From the NCBI GenBank assembly GCA_024403005.1, contig JAKSSQ010000113.1:1-5884 (forward strand): DNA of 5,884 bases, written 5' to 3'. The translations under genes and the position numbers were made by a program. Below are positions 1 through 5,019 of this stretch, in pieces. Position 1 is the first letter of the stretch; each line of letters starts with the position of its first letter. The notes beneath the pieces were generated by a model that was not told where the DNA came from, searched no databases, and saw nothing but the letters and a program-made list of their open reading frames with translations. Origin of the DNA: Clostridia bacterium. Its GTDB lineage: Bacteria > Bacillota > Clostridia > Peptostreptococcales > Anaerovoracaceae.

Positions 1-410
1 CAGTAAAGATCTTCGAAAGTCTGGCCGGGCTTGAACACAATGCCCCTGGAGTCCAGATTGTTGACACGTAGCGCGATTTCCGGGAATTCCACGTTCAGAT
101 AAACTATATGGCCGATTTCGGAAAGATGGCGCATTGCATCAGGATAATAGCAGGCGCTGCCACCGGGAGAAATTATGTGATTCTCGTAATTCAGATTCGC
201 AAGAACGCGGCCTTCCACGGACAGGAAGTATTCCTTGCCCATAGTGTCCAAAATTTCCTGCAGAGGCTTGCCCTCTTCGCGAATAATTATGCTGTCGCCG
301 TCGGCATACGGCATGCTGAGTTTTTCTGCAAGGAGCTTGCCGATAGTCGATTTGCCGCTGCCCGGCATGCCTATAAGAATTATGTTTGTCTTTCTTGAAT
401 CGCTGCACAT
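1..410 (-). CDS. Shikimate-kinase-family P-loop kinase, N-terminal 136 residues (3' end outside window); substrate may not be shikimate
   Basis: The reading frame opens at the ATG at 410 and is still open at base 1. Residues 14-22 form a Walker A motif (GMPGSGKST). Asp37 and Asp39 (ADGDS) match the DxD that binds Mg and substrate in shikimate kinases. SPGGSA at 81-86 sits where the family has its GGG substrate motif, and RGIVFKPGQ at 122-130 is lid-like. The fold is that of a small ATP-dependent kinase acting on a hydroxyl group. Oddities: the Arg of the usual FRxxE motif, which holds the shikimate carboxylate, is Leu63 (YFLSVE); GGG is GGS; and the lid has RG instead of RP. An annotation pipeline would probably call this aroK. 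The upstream T-box reads more like a threonine than an aromatic switch, so a homoserine-kinase-like role is an alternative (inference). The start is fixed by the P-loop lying only 13 residues in; the ribosome site (AGGG, 9 bases upstream) is weak. I am sure of the family and unsure of the substrate. Confidence 0.85.
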   Translation of the reverse strand, partial: MCSDSRKTNIILIGMPGSGKSTIGKLLAEKLSMPYADGDSIIIREEGKPLQEILDTMGKEYFLSVEGRVLANLNYENHIISPGGSACYYPDAMRHLSEIGHIVYLNVEFPEIALRVNNLDSRGIVFKPGQTFEDLY

Positions 411-426
411 AGTAATGAACCCTAAT

Positions 427-465
427 AAAAAAAGCCCCAAACACACTAAAACATGCGTTTGGGGC
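427..465 (-). terminator. Second (downstream) rho-independent terminator of the T-box leader
   Basis: On the minus strand a perfect 9-bp stem, GCCCCAAAC (465-457) with GTTTGGGGC (442-434), encloses a 14-base loop and is followed directly by seven T residues (433-427). It ends only 16 bases before the kinase ATG, so transcripts that stop here make no kinase. Its 5' arm lies in a TGCCCCAAA segment (466-458) identical to the one that opens the first terminator. Confidence 0.85.
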
Positions 466-477
466 ATGAATTAATAA

Positions 478-515
478 TAAAAAACCCAAACCGCACCATT
501 ACAGTGCGATTTGGG
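478..515 (-). terminator. First rho-independent terminator of the T-box leader
   Basis: On the minus strand CCCAAATCGCAC (515-504) pairs with GTGCGGTTTGGG (496-485). This gives a 12-bp stem with one T.G wobble and a 7-base loop, followed by TTTTTTATT. The 5' arm contains the same bases (515-509) that form the 3' side of the T-box antiterminator. The two structures are therefore mutually exclusive, as in the standard T-box mechanism. Confidence 0.9.
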
Positions 516-706
516 GCAATATCATGCGGTTCCACCCAAATTTATACTTGATTGGAAATTTTAACGACTAAAAGCCGGCGACCCTCATCGGGCGCAGCTC
601 GGAAGGCGGTAGCTTGTCTGCTTGCAGTGCGGGCAGTTCCAGCCATGCATTACGCAAGCTGCCCTTCTCTGTTGCATTGTGCACAGAATCTTCCTTCGTC
701 AACGCT
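509..706 (-). promoter_or_regulatory. T-box riboswitch leader (tRNA-sensing), probably for tRNA-Thr
   Basis: The minus-strand bases GGGTGGAACCGCAT (537-524) match the T-box consensus. The antiterminator is clear: ATTTGGG (541-535) pairs with CCCAAAT (515-509), GCA (527-525) pairs with TGC (518-516), and TGGAACC bulges out to bind the tRNA acceptor end. Upstream, Stem I runs from about 705 to 593. It has a TGA/GA K-turn-like base, a GAAGG (697-693) with CCTTC (606-602) helix, an AGAGA bulge segment and a GGCTGGAA-type distal loop. The specifier side reads CAAGCTACCG (616-607). ACC (610-608) followed by a purine and then the helix fits the usual codon-purine-helix order. The bulge reads TGGA, which expects discriminator U73; firmicute tRNA-Thr has U73 as far as I recall. 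TAC (Tyr) and GCT (Ala) are alternative readings. Only about 50 bases separate Stem I from the T-box, so a large Stem II/IIA-B is probably missing. No convincing promoter is seen between the ispH-S1 stop (738) and Stem I, so read-through from that operon is possible. Confidence 0.9.
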
Positions 707-737
707 TTTACTGATATTAGATTTTTGAAAAGATAAA

Positions 738-2723
738 TTATTCTTCTGTCTTTTCTTCAGCTGCTTCTTCTGCTGCGGGAGCGGGAAGTGTAGCCTTGAT
801 GGACAGGGAGATTCTTCTCTTTTCCTTGTCGATTTCGAGAATCTTTGCTTCGATTTCCTGGCCGATTTCCAGTTCGTCGGAAATCTTGTTAACTCTCTTG
901 TGAGCAACTTCGGAAATGTGTACGAGACCGTCAAGTCCGGGAGCCAGTTCTACGAATGCGCCGTATTCCTTGATCTGAGCGATCTTACCCTTAACGATAT
1001 CACCTTCGTGATATGTTTCGTCAATTACGGACCAGGGTTCGGGAGCGTTCTGCTTGAGACCGAGGGAAATCTTGCCCTTTTCGGGGTTCATGCTAAGGAT
1101 CTTAACATTGATAACCTGACCGATTTCGAGAGCTTCCTGGGGATGTCTGAGCTTGCCCCAGCTGATTTCGGAAATGTGAAGGAGTCCGTCGATTCCGCCG
1201 ATGTCTACGAATGCGCCGTAGTCTGTGAATCTCATAACCTTACCTTCAACAACGTCGCCTACGCTGAGAGTATCCCAGATTTCAGCGATTTTCTTATGCT
1301 TTTCTTCTGCGAGGAATGCCTTGTGAGAGAATACAGCCTTGTTTCTTCTCTGGTCAACTCTTGTAACCTTAACAGGCAGTGTCTTGCCGATGAACTCTTC
1401 TGCATTTTCAACATAGTGATCTGCAAGCTGAGACATGGGAATGAAGCCGGATACTTCCTTATAAGCTGCGATAACGCCGCCCTTAACTTCCTTAACTACT
1501 GTTACGTTTACAACTTCCTTGCTATCTAATGCAGCATTGATTTCGTCCCAGTTTTCTCCGGACTGGAGCTTTTTCTTGGAAAGGAGGATGTTTCCGTCGC
1601 CGTCATCTGTCTTGATAACCTTAGCCTGGATTTCATCGCCTTCGCTGAATACTGCAGTCAGTTCCTGGTCGTCTTCGAGTGTAATCTCTTCCTTGGGGAG
1701 CATGCCGTCCTTCTTGCATCCGAGATTTACAACTACGTAGTTCTTTGTTACCTGAACAACAGAACCTGTAACTACCTCTCCTCTACCGGGCAGCTTCAGG
1801 GACTTTTCGATCTCGTCCATATACGCGAGCATTTCGTTCATTTCTGCGTTCATTTCGTTAGTGAAAATTTCACTCATGTTAGAAATAACCTCCAAAATTA
1901 TTTGCTGGGGTGCTGATGCACTCGCCGCAACGCCTATTTTATTATATTTGCGCAATTCTTGCAATGGTAAATCGCTTAAATTTTCAACAAAAAATACGCT
2001 TTCACAATATTTTTTACAGATCTCGAAAAGCTTGTTGGAATTTGAGCTTCCGTGGTCCCCGATTACCACCATTGCATCGGATTCTGCAGCCAGTTTTTTA
2101 GCTCCGTCCTGGCGCTGTTTTGTAGCGTTGCAGATTGTATCTTCAATCTCTAAATCTGTGCAGATTTCTTTAAGAACGGCGCAGCAACTGTCGAATTTTT
2201 CCCTGGAAATCGTGGTCTGTGCAACGGCTGTAATGGGCTGACCCAATAACTGATTCTTAAATCTGAGGCAGTCTTCCGGGCTGTCCGCTGCGCCAACCTT
2301 AAGGGGCGCAGCCCCTAAAATCCCGATTACCTCCGGGTGATCGGGATCCCCTATTACGAAGACCCGCCGCCCAAGGCCGCCGGCCCTTCGGGCCGATTTG
2401 TGGATTTTATCCACAAACGGGCACGTCGCATCGGTGATGCGCGTGCCCGCGGCGGCCGCTGCCGCGTACGTGCTGTCCGGCTCACCATGCGCACGTATGA
2501 GAACGTGCGCCCCTGCAGGAGCTTCAGAAATATCCTTAATTGTAACCAATCCTTTGCTTTCCAGCTCGGAAGTCACAATTTTGTTATGAATCAAAGAACC
2601 GAGGCAGTAAAGCTTTTCGCCTGTTCCTGCCGATTTTTCCAGTTCTTCGTAAGCTGTATCCACAGCTCTCTGAACTCCGAAGCAGAACCCTGCGTGGTCT
2701 GCAACTGTAATCGTATGTTCCAT
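738..2723 (-). CDS. ispH/rpsA: Fusion of 4-hydroxy-3-methylbut-2-enyl diphosphate reductase (IspH) and ribosomal protein S1
   Basis: The product has 661 residues. Residues 1 to about 280 are IspH, the 4Fe-4S enzyme that reduces HMBPP to IPP and DMAPP, the last step of the MEP pathway. The cluster ligands Cys14 (GFCFGV), Cys101 (DATCPFV) and Cys198 (ICNAT) are present. So are the substrate residues His46, His79 (RAHGE), His129 and Glu131 (DHPEV), Thr170-Thr171, Ser226-Ser227-Asn228 and Ser270, although GAST is relaxed to SASAP. After a Met- and Glu-rich linker (about 283-312) come four S1 RNA-binding domains at about 315-387, 402-470, 488-558 and 573-644, then an acidic tail. Domains 3 and 4 carry the classic YGAFV...GLxHIS signature. 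Such fusions are known in Clostridia. The S1 half binds mRNA or the ribosome. The ATG at 2723 has AAGGA just upstream, inside the rarA stop region, and the gap to rarA is 8 bases, so the two are co-transcribed. Residues about 75-146 are encoded by an odd GC-rich hairpin tract. Confidence 0.97.
   Translation of the reverse strand: MEHTITVADHAGFCFGVQRAVDTAYEELEKSAGTGEKLYCLGSLIHNKIVTSELESKGLVTIKDISEAPAGAHVLIRAHGEPDSTYAAAAAAGTRITDATCPFVDKIHKSARRAGGLGRRVFVIGDPDHPEVIGILGAAPLKVGAADSPEDCLRFKNQLLGQPITAVAQTTISREKFDSCCAVLKEICTDLEIEDTICNATKQRQDGAKKLAAESDAMVVIGDHGSSNSNKLFEICKKYCESVFFVENLSDLPLQELRKYNKIGVAASASAPQQIILEVISNMSEIFTNEMNAEMNEMLAYMDEIEKSLKLPGRGEVVTGSVVQVTKNYVVVNLGCKKDGMLPKEEITLEDDQELTAVFSEGDEIQAKVIKTDDGDGNILLSKKKLQSGENWDEINAALDSKEVVNVTVVKEVKGGVIAAYKEVSGFIPMSQLADHYVENAEEFIGKTLPVKVTRVDQRRNKAVFSHKAFLAEEKHKKIAEIWDTLSVGDVVEGKVMRFTDYGAFVDIGGIDGLLHISEISWGKLRHPQEALEIGQVINVKILSMNPEKGKISLGLKQNAPEPWSVIDETYHEGDIVKGKIAQIKEYGAFVELAPGLDGLVHISEVAHKRVNKISDELEIGQEIEAKILEIDKEKRRISLSIKATLPAPAAEEAAEEKTEE
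1875..1893 (-). promoter_or_regulatory. Possible internal ribosome binding site and start for a free S1 protein
   Basis: Inside the fusion, exactly at the IspH/S1 junction, the minus strand has GGAGGT (1893-1888), then 10 bases, then an in-frame ATG (1877-1875; Met283 of the fusion). Translation from here would give a 379-residue four-domain S1 protein without IspH. The GGAGGT is part of the Leu-Glu-Val codons of a conserved IspH segment, so it may be a coincidence of coding. The spacing is slightly long. Confidence 0.4.
2287..2499. repeat. Cluster of near-perfect inverted repeats in a GC-rich island within the ispH coding region
   Basis: Plus-strand hairpins lie almost end to end. Listed as arm/arm: 2287-2294/2305-2312 (8 bp, competing with 2302-2307/2311-2316); 2321-2331/2336-2346 (11 bp, one T.G); 2381-2386/2390-2395 (6 bp, loop TTC); 2397-2405/2409-2417 (9 bp perfect, loop TTT); 2418-2425 plus 2427-2432 with 2436-2449 (14 bp, one bulged T); 2448-2454/2460-2466 (7 bp, one G.T, overlapping the previous one by two bases); 2465-2473/2491-2499 (9 bp, one G.T). 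Bases 2341-2520 are 120/180 G+C, against 26-28 per 60 in sampled lines of the S1 half. The frame is intact. Compared with family sequences as I remember them, there is no length change, so this is a rewritten stretch of codons rather than an inserted element. Confidence 0.8.
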
Positions 2724-2731
2724 ATAAATCC

Positions 2732-4012
2732 TTACTTTTTCTTTGTATAACTGTCTCTGGACTCAAGATAATTCTTAAAAGCCTTCTCCTGGCCGTTTTC
2801 CGTAGGCTGATAATAACGAACGCCTGCCCTGTAAAGATTATCCGGCAGATACTGCTGCCTCACGTAACCTCCGTATGCATGCGGATACTTATAGCCTATG
2901 CCGCGGCCCATGTCCTTTGCGCCTTTATAATGCGCATCCTTAAGATGAGGCGGAATATCGTCCACCTTGCCGTGGTGCAGGTCGATGCTTGCACCTTCGA
3001 TAGCTGCGATAGCTGTATTGGATTTCGGGCTGCTAGCCATCAGAAGCACAGCTTCCGATAGAATAATCCTGGCCTCCGGATATCCGACCATCTGAGCCGC
3101 CTGAACGCAGCTCGTAACGATGGAAATCGCCTGCGGATACGCAAGACCCACGTCTTCTGCAGCCATAACAAGCAGTCTTCTGCCTATCATTACGATATCC
3201 GCATCGGCTTCAATAAGCCTTGCAAGATAGTGCACCGCAGCATCCGGATCGCTTCCGCGAACGGATTTCTGAAGAGCCGAAAGCAGATTATATTTATCCT
3301 CTCTTTTATCGTAAAAACCTGTATTTCTCTGCATTGCTTCACTCACAATATCCAGAGAAATATGGGTTCCATCTATGTTGTCAGCAATAAAACCGAGGGT
3401 GTCGAGAGCAACTCTGGCATCGCCGCTGCTCCTGTCCGCAAGCATTTCCAGAGCTTCTTCGTCCCAGGTAATATTCCTTGCGCCGAGGCCTCTTTCCCTG
3501 TCTTCCAGCGCGTGAACCAATATGCCCTTTAAAGCATCCGTATCCAGCCTTCTGAACTCATAAATCGCCCTTACTCTGCTTAAAACAGCGTTGTTTATGG
3601 AAAAATACGGGTTTTCCGTAGTGCTTCCGATGAACTTTACCACGCCTTCTTCCAGAGCCTGCAGCAGGCTGTCCTGCTGTAATTTATTCCAGCGGTGAAA
3701 TTCGTCTACATACAGATAAACGGTTTCCTTCTGCAGACCGAAGGCTTTTACCCTTGCCTGCTCCAGAACTTCCTTTAATTCCTTGGTTCCGCAGGTAGAT
3801 GCGTTTATTTCATAGAATGACCCGCCCATCTCCTTTACGATAATCCTGGCCAGCGTGGTTTTGCCGGTTCCGGAAGGACCGAAGAAAATGGCAGATTCAA
3901 AGGTTTTATTGACGATAGAATTATATAAAAGTGAGCCTTTTTTCAGAAAATGTCTCTGACCGAAAAAGTCGTCCAGGCTTGACGGTCTCATTCTTGTGGA
4001 TAATGGCTGCAT
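2732..4012 (-). CDS. rarA: Replication-associated recombination protein A (RarA/MgsA/WRNIP1 family AAA+ ATPase)
   Basis: The product has 426 residues, normal for the family. RarA is a cytoplasmic AAA+ ATPase that acts with SSB at stalled or gapped replication forks and is related to the clamp-loader ATPases. Visible motifs in order are Walker A GPSGTGKT (45-52), Walker B YVDE (101-104, with the family's HRxNK continuation), sensor 1 GSTTEN (129-134), arginine finger SR (145-146) and sensor 2 GDAR (197-200). The C-terminal part (about 220-426) matches the RarA helical oligomerisation region, with GRRLLVMAAEDVGLA and the YKYPH segment. In Walker B, Phe105 and Trp108 stand where Ile and Phe are more common. 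The ATG at 4012 is supported by AGGAGG at 4023-4018, 5 bases upstream. It is the first gene of the operon: a promoter lies just upstream and ispH/rpsA follows after 8 bases. Confidence 0.96.
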   Translation of the reverse strand: MQPLSTRMRPSSLDDFFGQRHFLKKGSLLYNSIVNKTFESAIFFGPSGTGKTTLARIIVKEMGGSFYEINASTCGTKELKEVLEQARVKAFGLQKETVYLYVDEFHRWNKLQQDSLLQALEEGVVKFIGSTTENPYFSINNAVLSRVRAIYEFRRLDTDALKGILVHALEDRERGLGARNITWDEEALEMLADRSSGDARVALDTLGFIADNIDGTHISLDIVSEAMQRNTGFYDKREDKYNLLSALQKSVRGSDPDAAVHYLARLIEADADIVMIGRRLLVMAAEDVGLAYPQAISIVTSCVQAAQMVGYPEARIILSEAVLLMASSPKSNTAIAAIEGASIDLHHGKVDDIPPHLKDAHYKGAKDMGRGIGYKYPHAYGGYVRQQYLPDNLYRAGVRYYQPTENGQEKAFKNYLESRDSYTKKK

Positions 4013-4038
4013 AAATTCCTCCTGCGATTAGTATTGTA

Positions 4039-4067
4039 ATTATATATCGGCTAAACAATTTACGCAA
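4039..4067 (-). promoter_or_regulatory. Sigma-A type promoter for rarA-ispH/rpsA
   Basis: On the minus strand, -35 TTGCGT (4067-4062), a 17-base spacer and a perfect -10 TATAAT (4044-4039). Transcription would start near 4032, giving a leader of about 20 bases that contains the AGGAGG site before the rarA ATG at 4012. Confidence 0.7.
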
Positions 4068-4093
4068 TTTTCTGAAAAAACTAAAAATAAATG

Positions 4094-4122
4094 TTTACAA
4101 ACGCTGAATTTTCAAGTACTCT
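4094..4122 (+). promoter_or_regulatory. Weak candidate promoter for the zinc-ribbon gene
   Basis: On the plus strand TTTACA (4094-4099) is followed by 17 bases and TACTCT (4117-4122). The -35 is fair and the -10 is poor. A better -10-like TATAAA at 4128-4133 has no matching -35. The divergent region 4013-4169 must hold a plus-strand promoter, since the gene has no upstream neighbour on its strand, but its exact position is uncertain. Confidence 0.3.
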
Positions 4123-4169
4123 CAAGATATAAACTATTCCCCAGGCACCATATACCAAGGAGTTAAGCA

Positions 4170-4337
4170 ATGGAAGATAAGACATTAGTATGTCAGGACT
4201 GTGGTCAGGAATTTATTTTTACAGCCGGTGAACAGGCATTCTACAAGGAAAAGGGTTTTGATAACGAACCTAAGAGATGCAAAGCATGCAGAGATAAGCG
4301 CAAGGCAGCAAGAAAGCCTGCAGCAGCTGCTGAATAA
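4170..4337 (+). CDS. Small zinc-ribbon protein (zf-trcl-like), 55 residues
   Basis: The ATG at 4170 follows AAGGAG (4157-4162) by 7 bases, and a TAA ends the frame at 4337. The product has two CxxC knuckles, Cys8/Cys11 (CQDC) and Cys37/Cys40 (CKAC), which should hold one zinc ion. Between them lies the family stretch QEFIFTAGEQAFYKEKGF, then NEPKRC; the end is a basic and Ala-rich tail (RDKRKAARK, AAAAE). Short proteins of this pattern are common in Clostridia. Their function is not established to my knowledge; nucleic-acid binding is a guess from the basic tail. It is the only plus-strand gene here, transcribed divergently from rarA and convergently with the DUF6382-like gene, with its own terminator, so it is a single-gene unit. 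Confidence 0.93.
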   Translation: MEDKTLVCQDCGQEFIFTAGEQAFYKEKGFDNEPKRCKACRDKRKAARKPAAAAE

Positions 4338-4362
4338 TTTGTCTTTTTTGAATATGATTATC

Positions 4363-4394
4363 AACCGGAGCTCTGCTCCGGTTTTACTTTTATT
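4363..4394 (+). terminator. Rho-independent terminator of the zinc-ribbon gene
   Basis: A perfect 9-bp stem, AACCGGAGC (4363-4371) with GCTCCGGTT (4375-4383), has loop TCT and is followed by a T-rich tail (TTACTTTTATTT), 25 bases after the stop. The minus-strand exit of the hairpin has no T run, so it serves the plus strand only. No minus-strand terminator is evident for the gene ending at 4439. Confidence 0.85.
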
Positions 4395-4438
4395 TGCACC
4401 CTTTTTCCTGTTTTTATATTTTCTTTTATGACCCAACT

Positions 4439-4993
4439 TTACGCGCTCAGCTTCATTTCCCAGCTGTAAAGAAGCCTTATAAGCGCCTTTAGTCCCAGAT
4501 TTCTCTCTTCTGCTTCTTCTTTCAGTTTTTCGTATAGCAGATCCGCATTTCCGTAGCTGCATTCTTCGTAAATTTTCCTGCATAATTCAGCAAATATAAA
4601 ACCGGCAGATTCGCACTTTTTCTGCGGCCCTGCCATCAGTTTTATTATTCTTTTGTCCGGATCCCAGTAAATGTCTTTAAGTTCCAGGCTTATACGGTCC
4701 TGTCCCATAAGCCAGTCTTCTGCCATTAAAAAGCTTTCAGCTATAAACCTGAGCAGCCTTAAAACCACGACTCCGGAATTCATGAAATACCCGTTTTCGT
4801 GTTCGTAAATAAGGCCGTAGTTGTTAAATTTTAAGTCGGTATTTTCCAGCAGCCTGTCCAGAGAGATTAAGCCGCCTGTATCCCATTGGATCACGGGCTT
4901 TCCGTTCTGAACATAACAGGAAGCAGGTACGAGCACTTCGCACCTGCAGGAGCAGATGATTTTTACTAAGTATTCCGGGATTTCACAGCACAT
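4439..4993 (-). CDS. DUF6382-like protein, without an FHA domain
   Basis: The product has 184 residues and no membrane segment. From about residue 21 (LVPASCYVQNGKPVIQWD) through DIYWDPDKRIIKLMAGP (about 107-123) to the C-terminus it resembles the DUF6382 domain found in clostridial tad/Flp-type pilus loci, where it is often followed by an FHA domain. Here the protein ends after the domain. The function of the family is unknown to me; by context it may be a cytoplasmic accessory of the secretion machine. The first 26 residues are unusually rich in cysteine (Cys2, 3, 14, 16, 18, 26). The ATG at 4993 has AAGGCGG just upstream, close to an AGGAGG site. It starts 26 bases after the TadE-like gene on the same strand, so the two are probably co-transcribed. 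The assignment rests on remembered family patterns. Confidence 0.6.
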   Translation of the reverse strand: MCCEIPEYLVKIICSCRCEVLVPASCYVQNGKPVIQWDTGGLISLDRLLENTDLKFNNYGLIYEHENGYFMNSGVVVLRLLRFIAESFLMAEDWLMGQDRISLELKDIYWDPDKRIIKLMAGPQKKCESAGFIFAELCRKIYEECSYGNADLLYEKLKEEAEERNLGLKALIRLLYSWEMKLSA

Positions 4994-5019
4994 ACAATCC
5001 GCCTTTCATTATTCGCCGG

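Noticed and set aside
139..489. Minus-strand frame of 116 codons overlapping the kinase and the T-box terminators
   Set aside because: It runs through both terminators and is out of frame with the clear P-loop kinase, whose own frame runs off the window.
611..613. Tyr (TAC, 611-609) or Ala (GCT, 613-611) as the T-box specifier
   Set aside because: TAC would suit an aromatic-pathway kinase but is followed by a pyrimidine and does not fit the TGGA bulge (U73). GCT leaves too many bases before the helix. They are kept only as alternatives to ACC.
714..742. TAATAT (719-714) as a promoter for the T-box transcript
   Set aside because: No -35-like element is found at the right distance (AATAAT at 742-737). 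A promoter cannot be claimed from this.
900..1529. Long open plus-strand frame opposite the S1 domains (209 codons)
   Set aside because: It is a shadow of the highly codon-biased S1 coding sequence. It has no ribosome binding site or recognisable domain, and the opposite strand codes for clear S1 domains.
2287..2499. The hairpin tract as a CRISPR array or inserted REP/IS element
   Set aside because: The stems differ in sequence from one another, there are no regular spacers, the reading frame is intact and the protein length agrees with ordinary IspH as remembered.
1861..2750. Several plus-strand frames (60-137 codons) opposite ispH
   Set aside because: All lie opposite the conserved IspH motifs, lack credible starts and show no family signature. 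The possible antisense transcript is discussed as RNA, not as a gene.
4185..4583. Minus-strand frame of 132 codons across the zinc-ribbon gene and its terminator
   Set aside because: It overlaps the DUF6382-like gene out of frame and crosses the plus-strand zinc-ribbon gene, which has a good ribosome site and Cys motifs.
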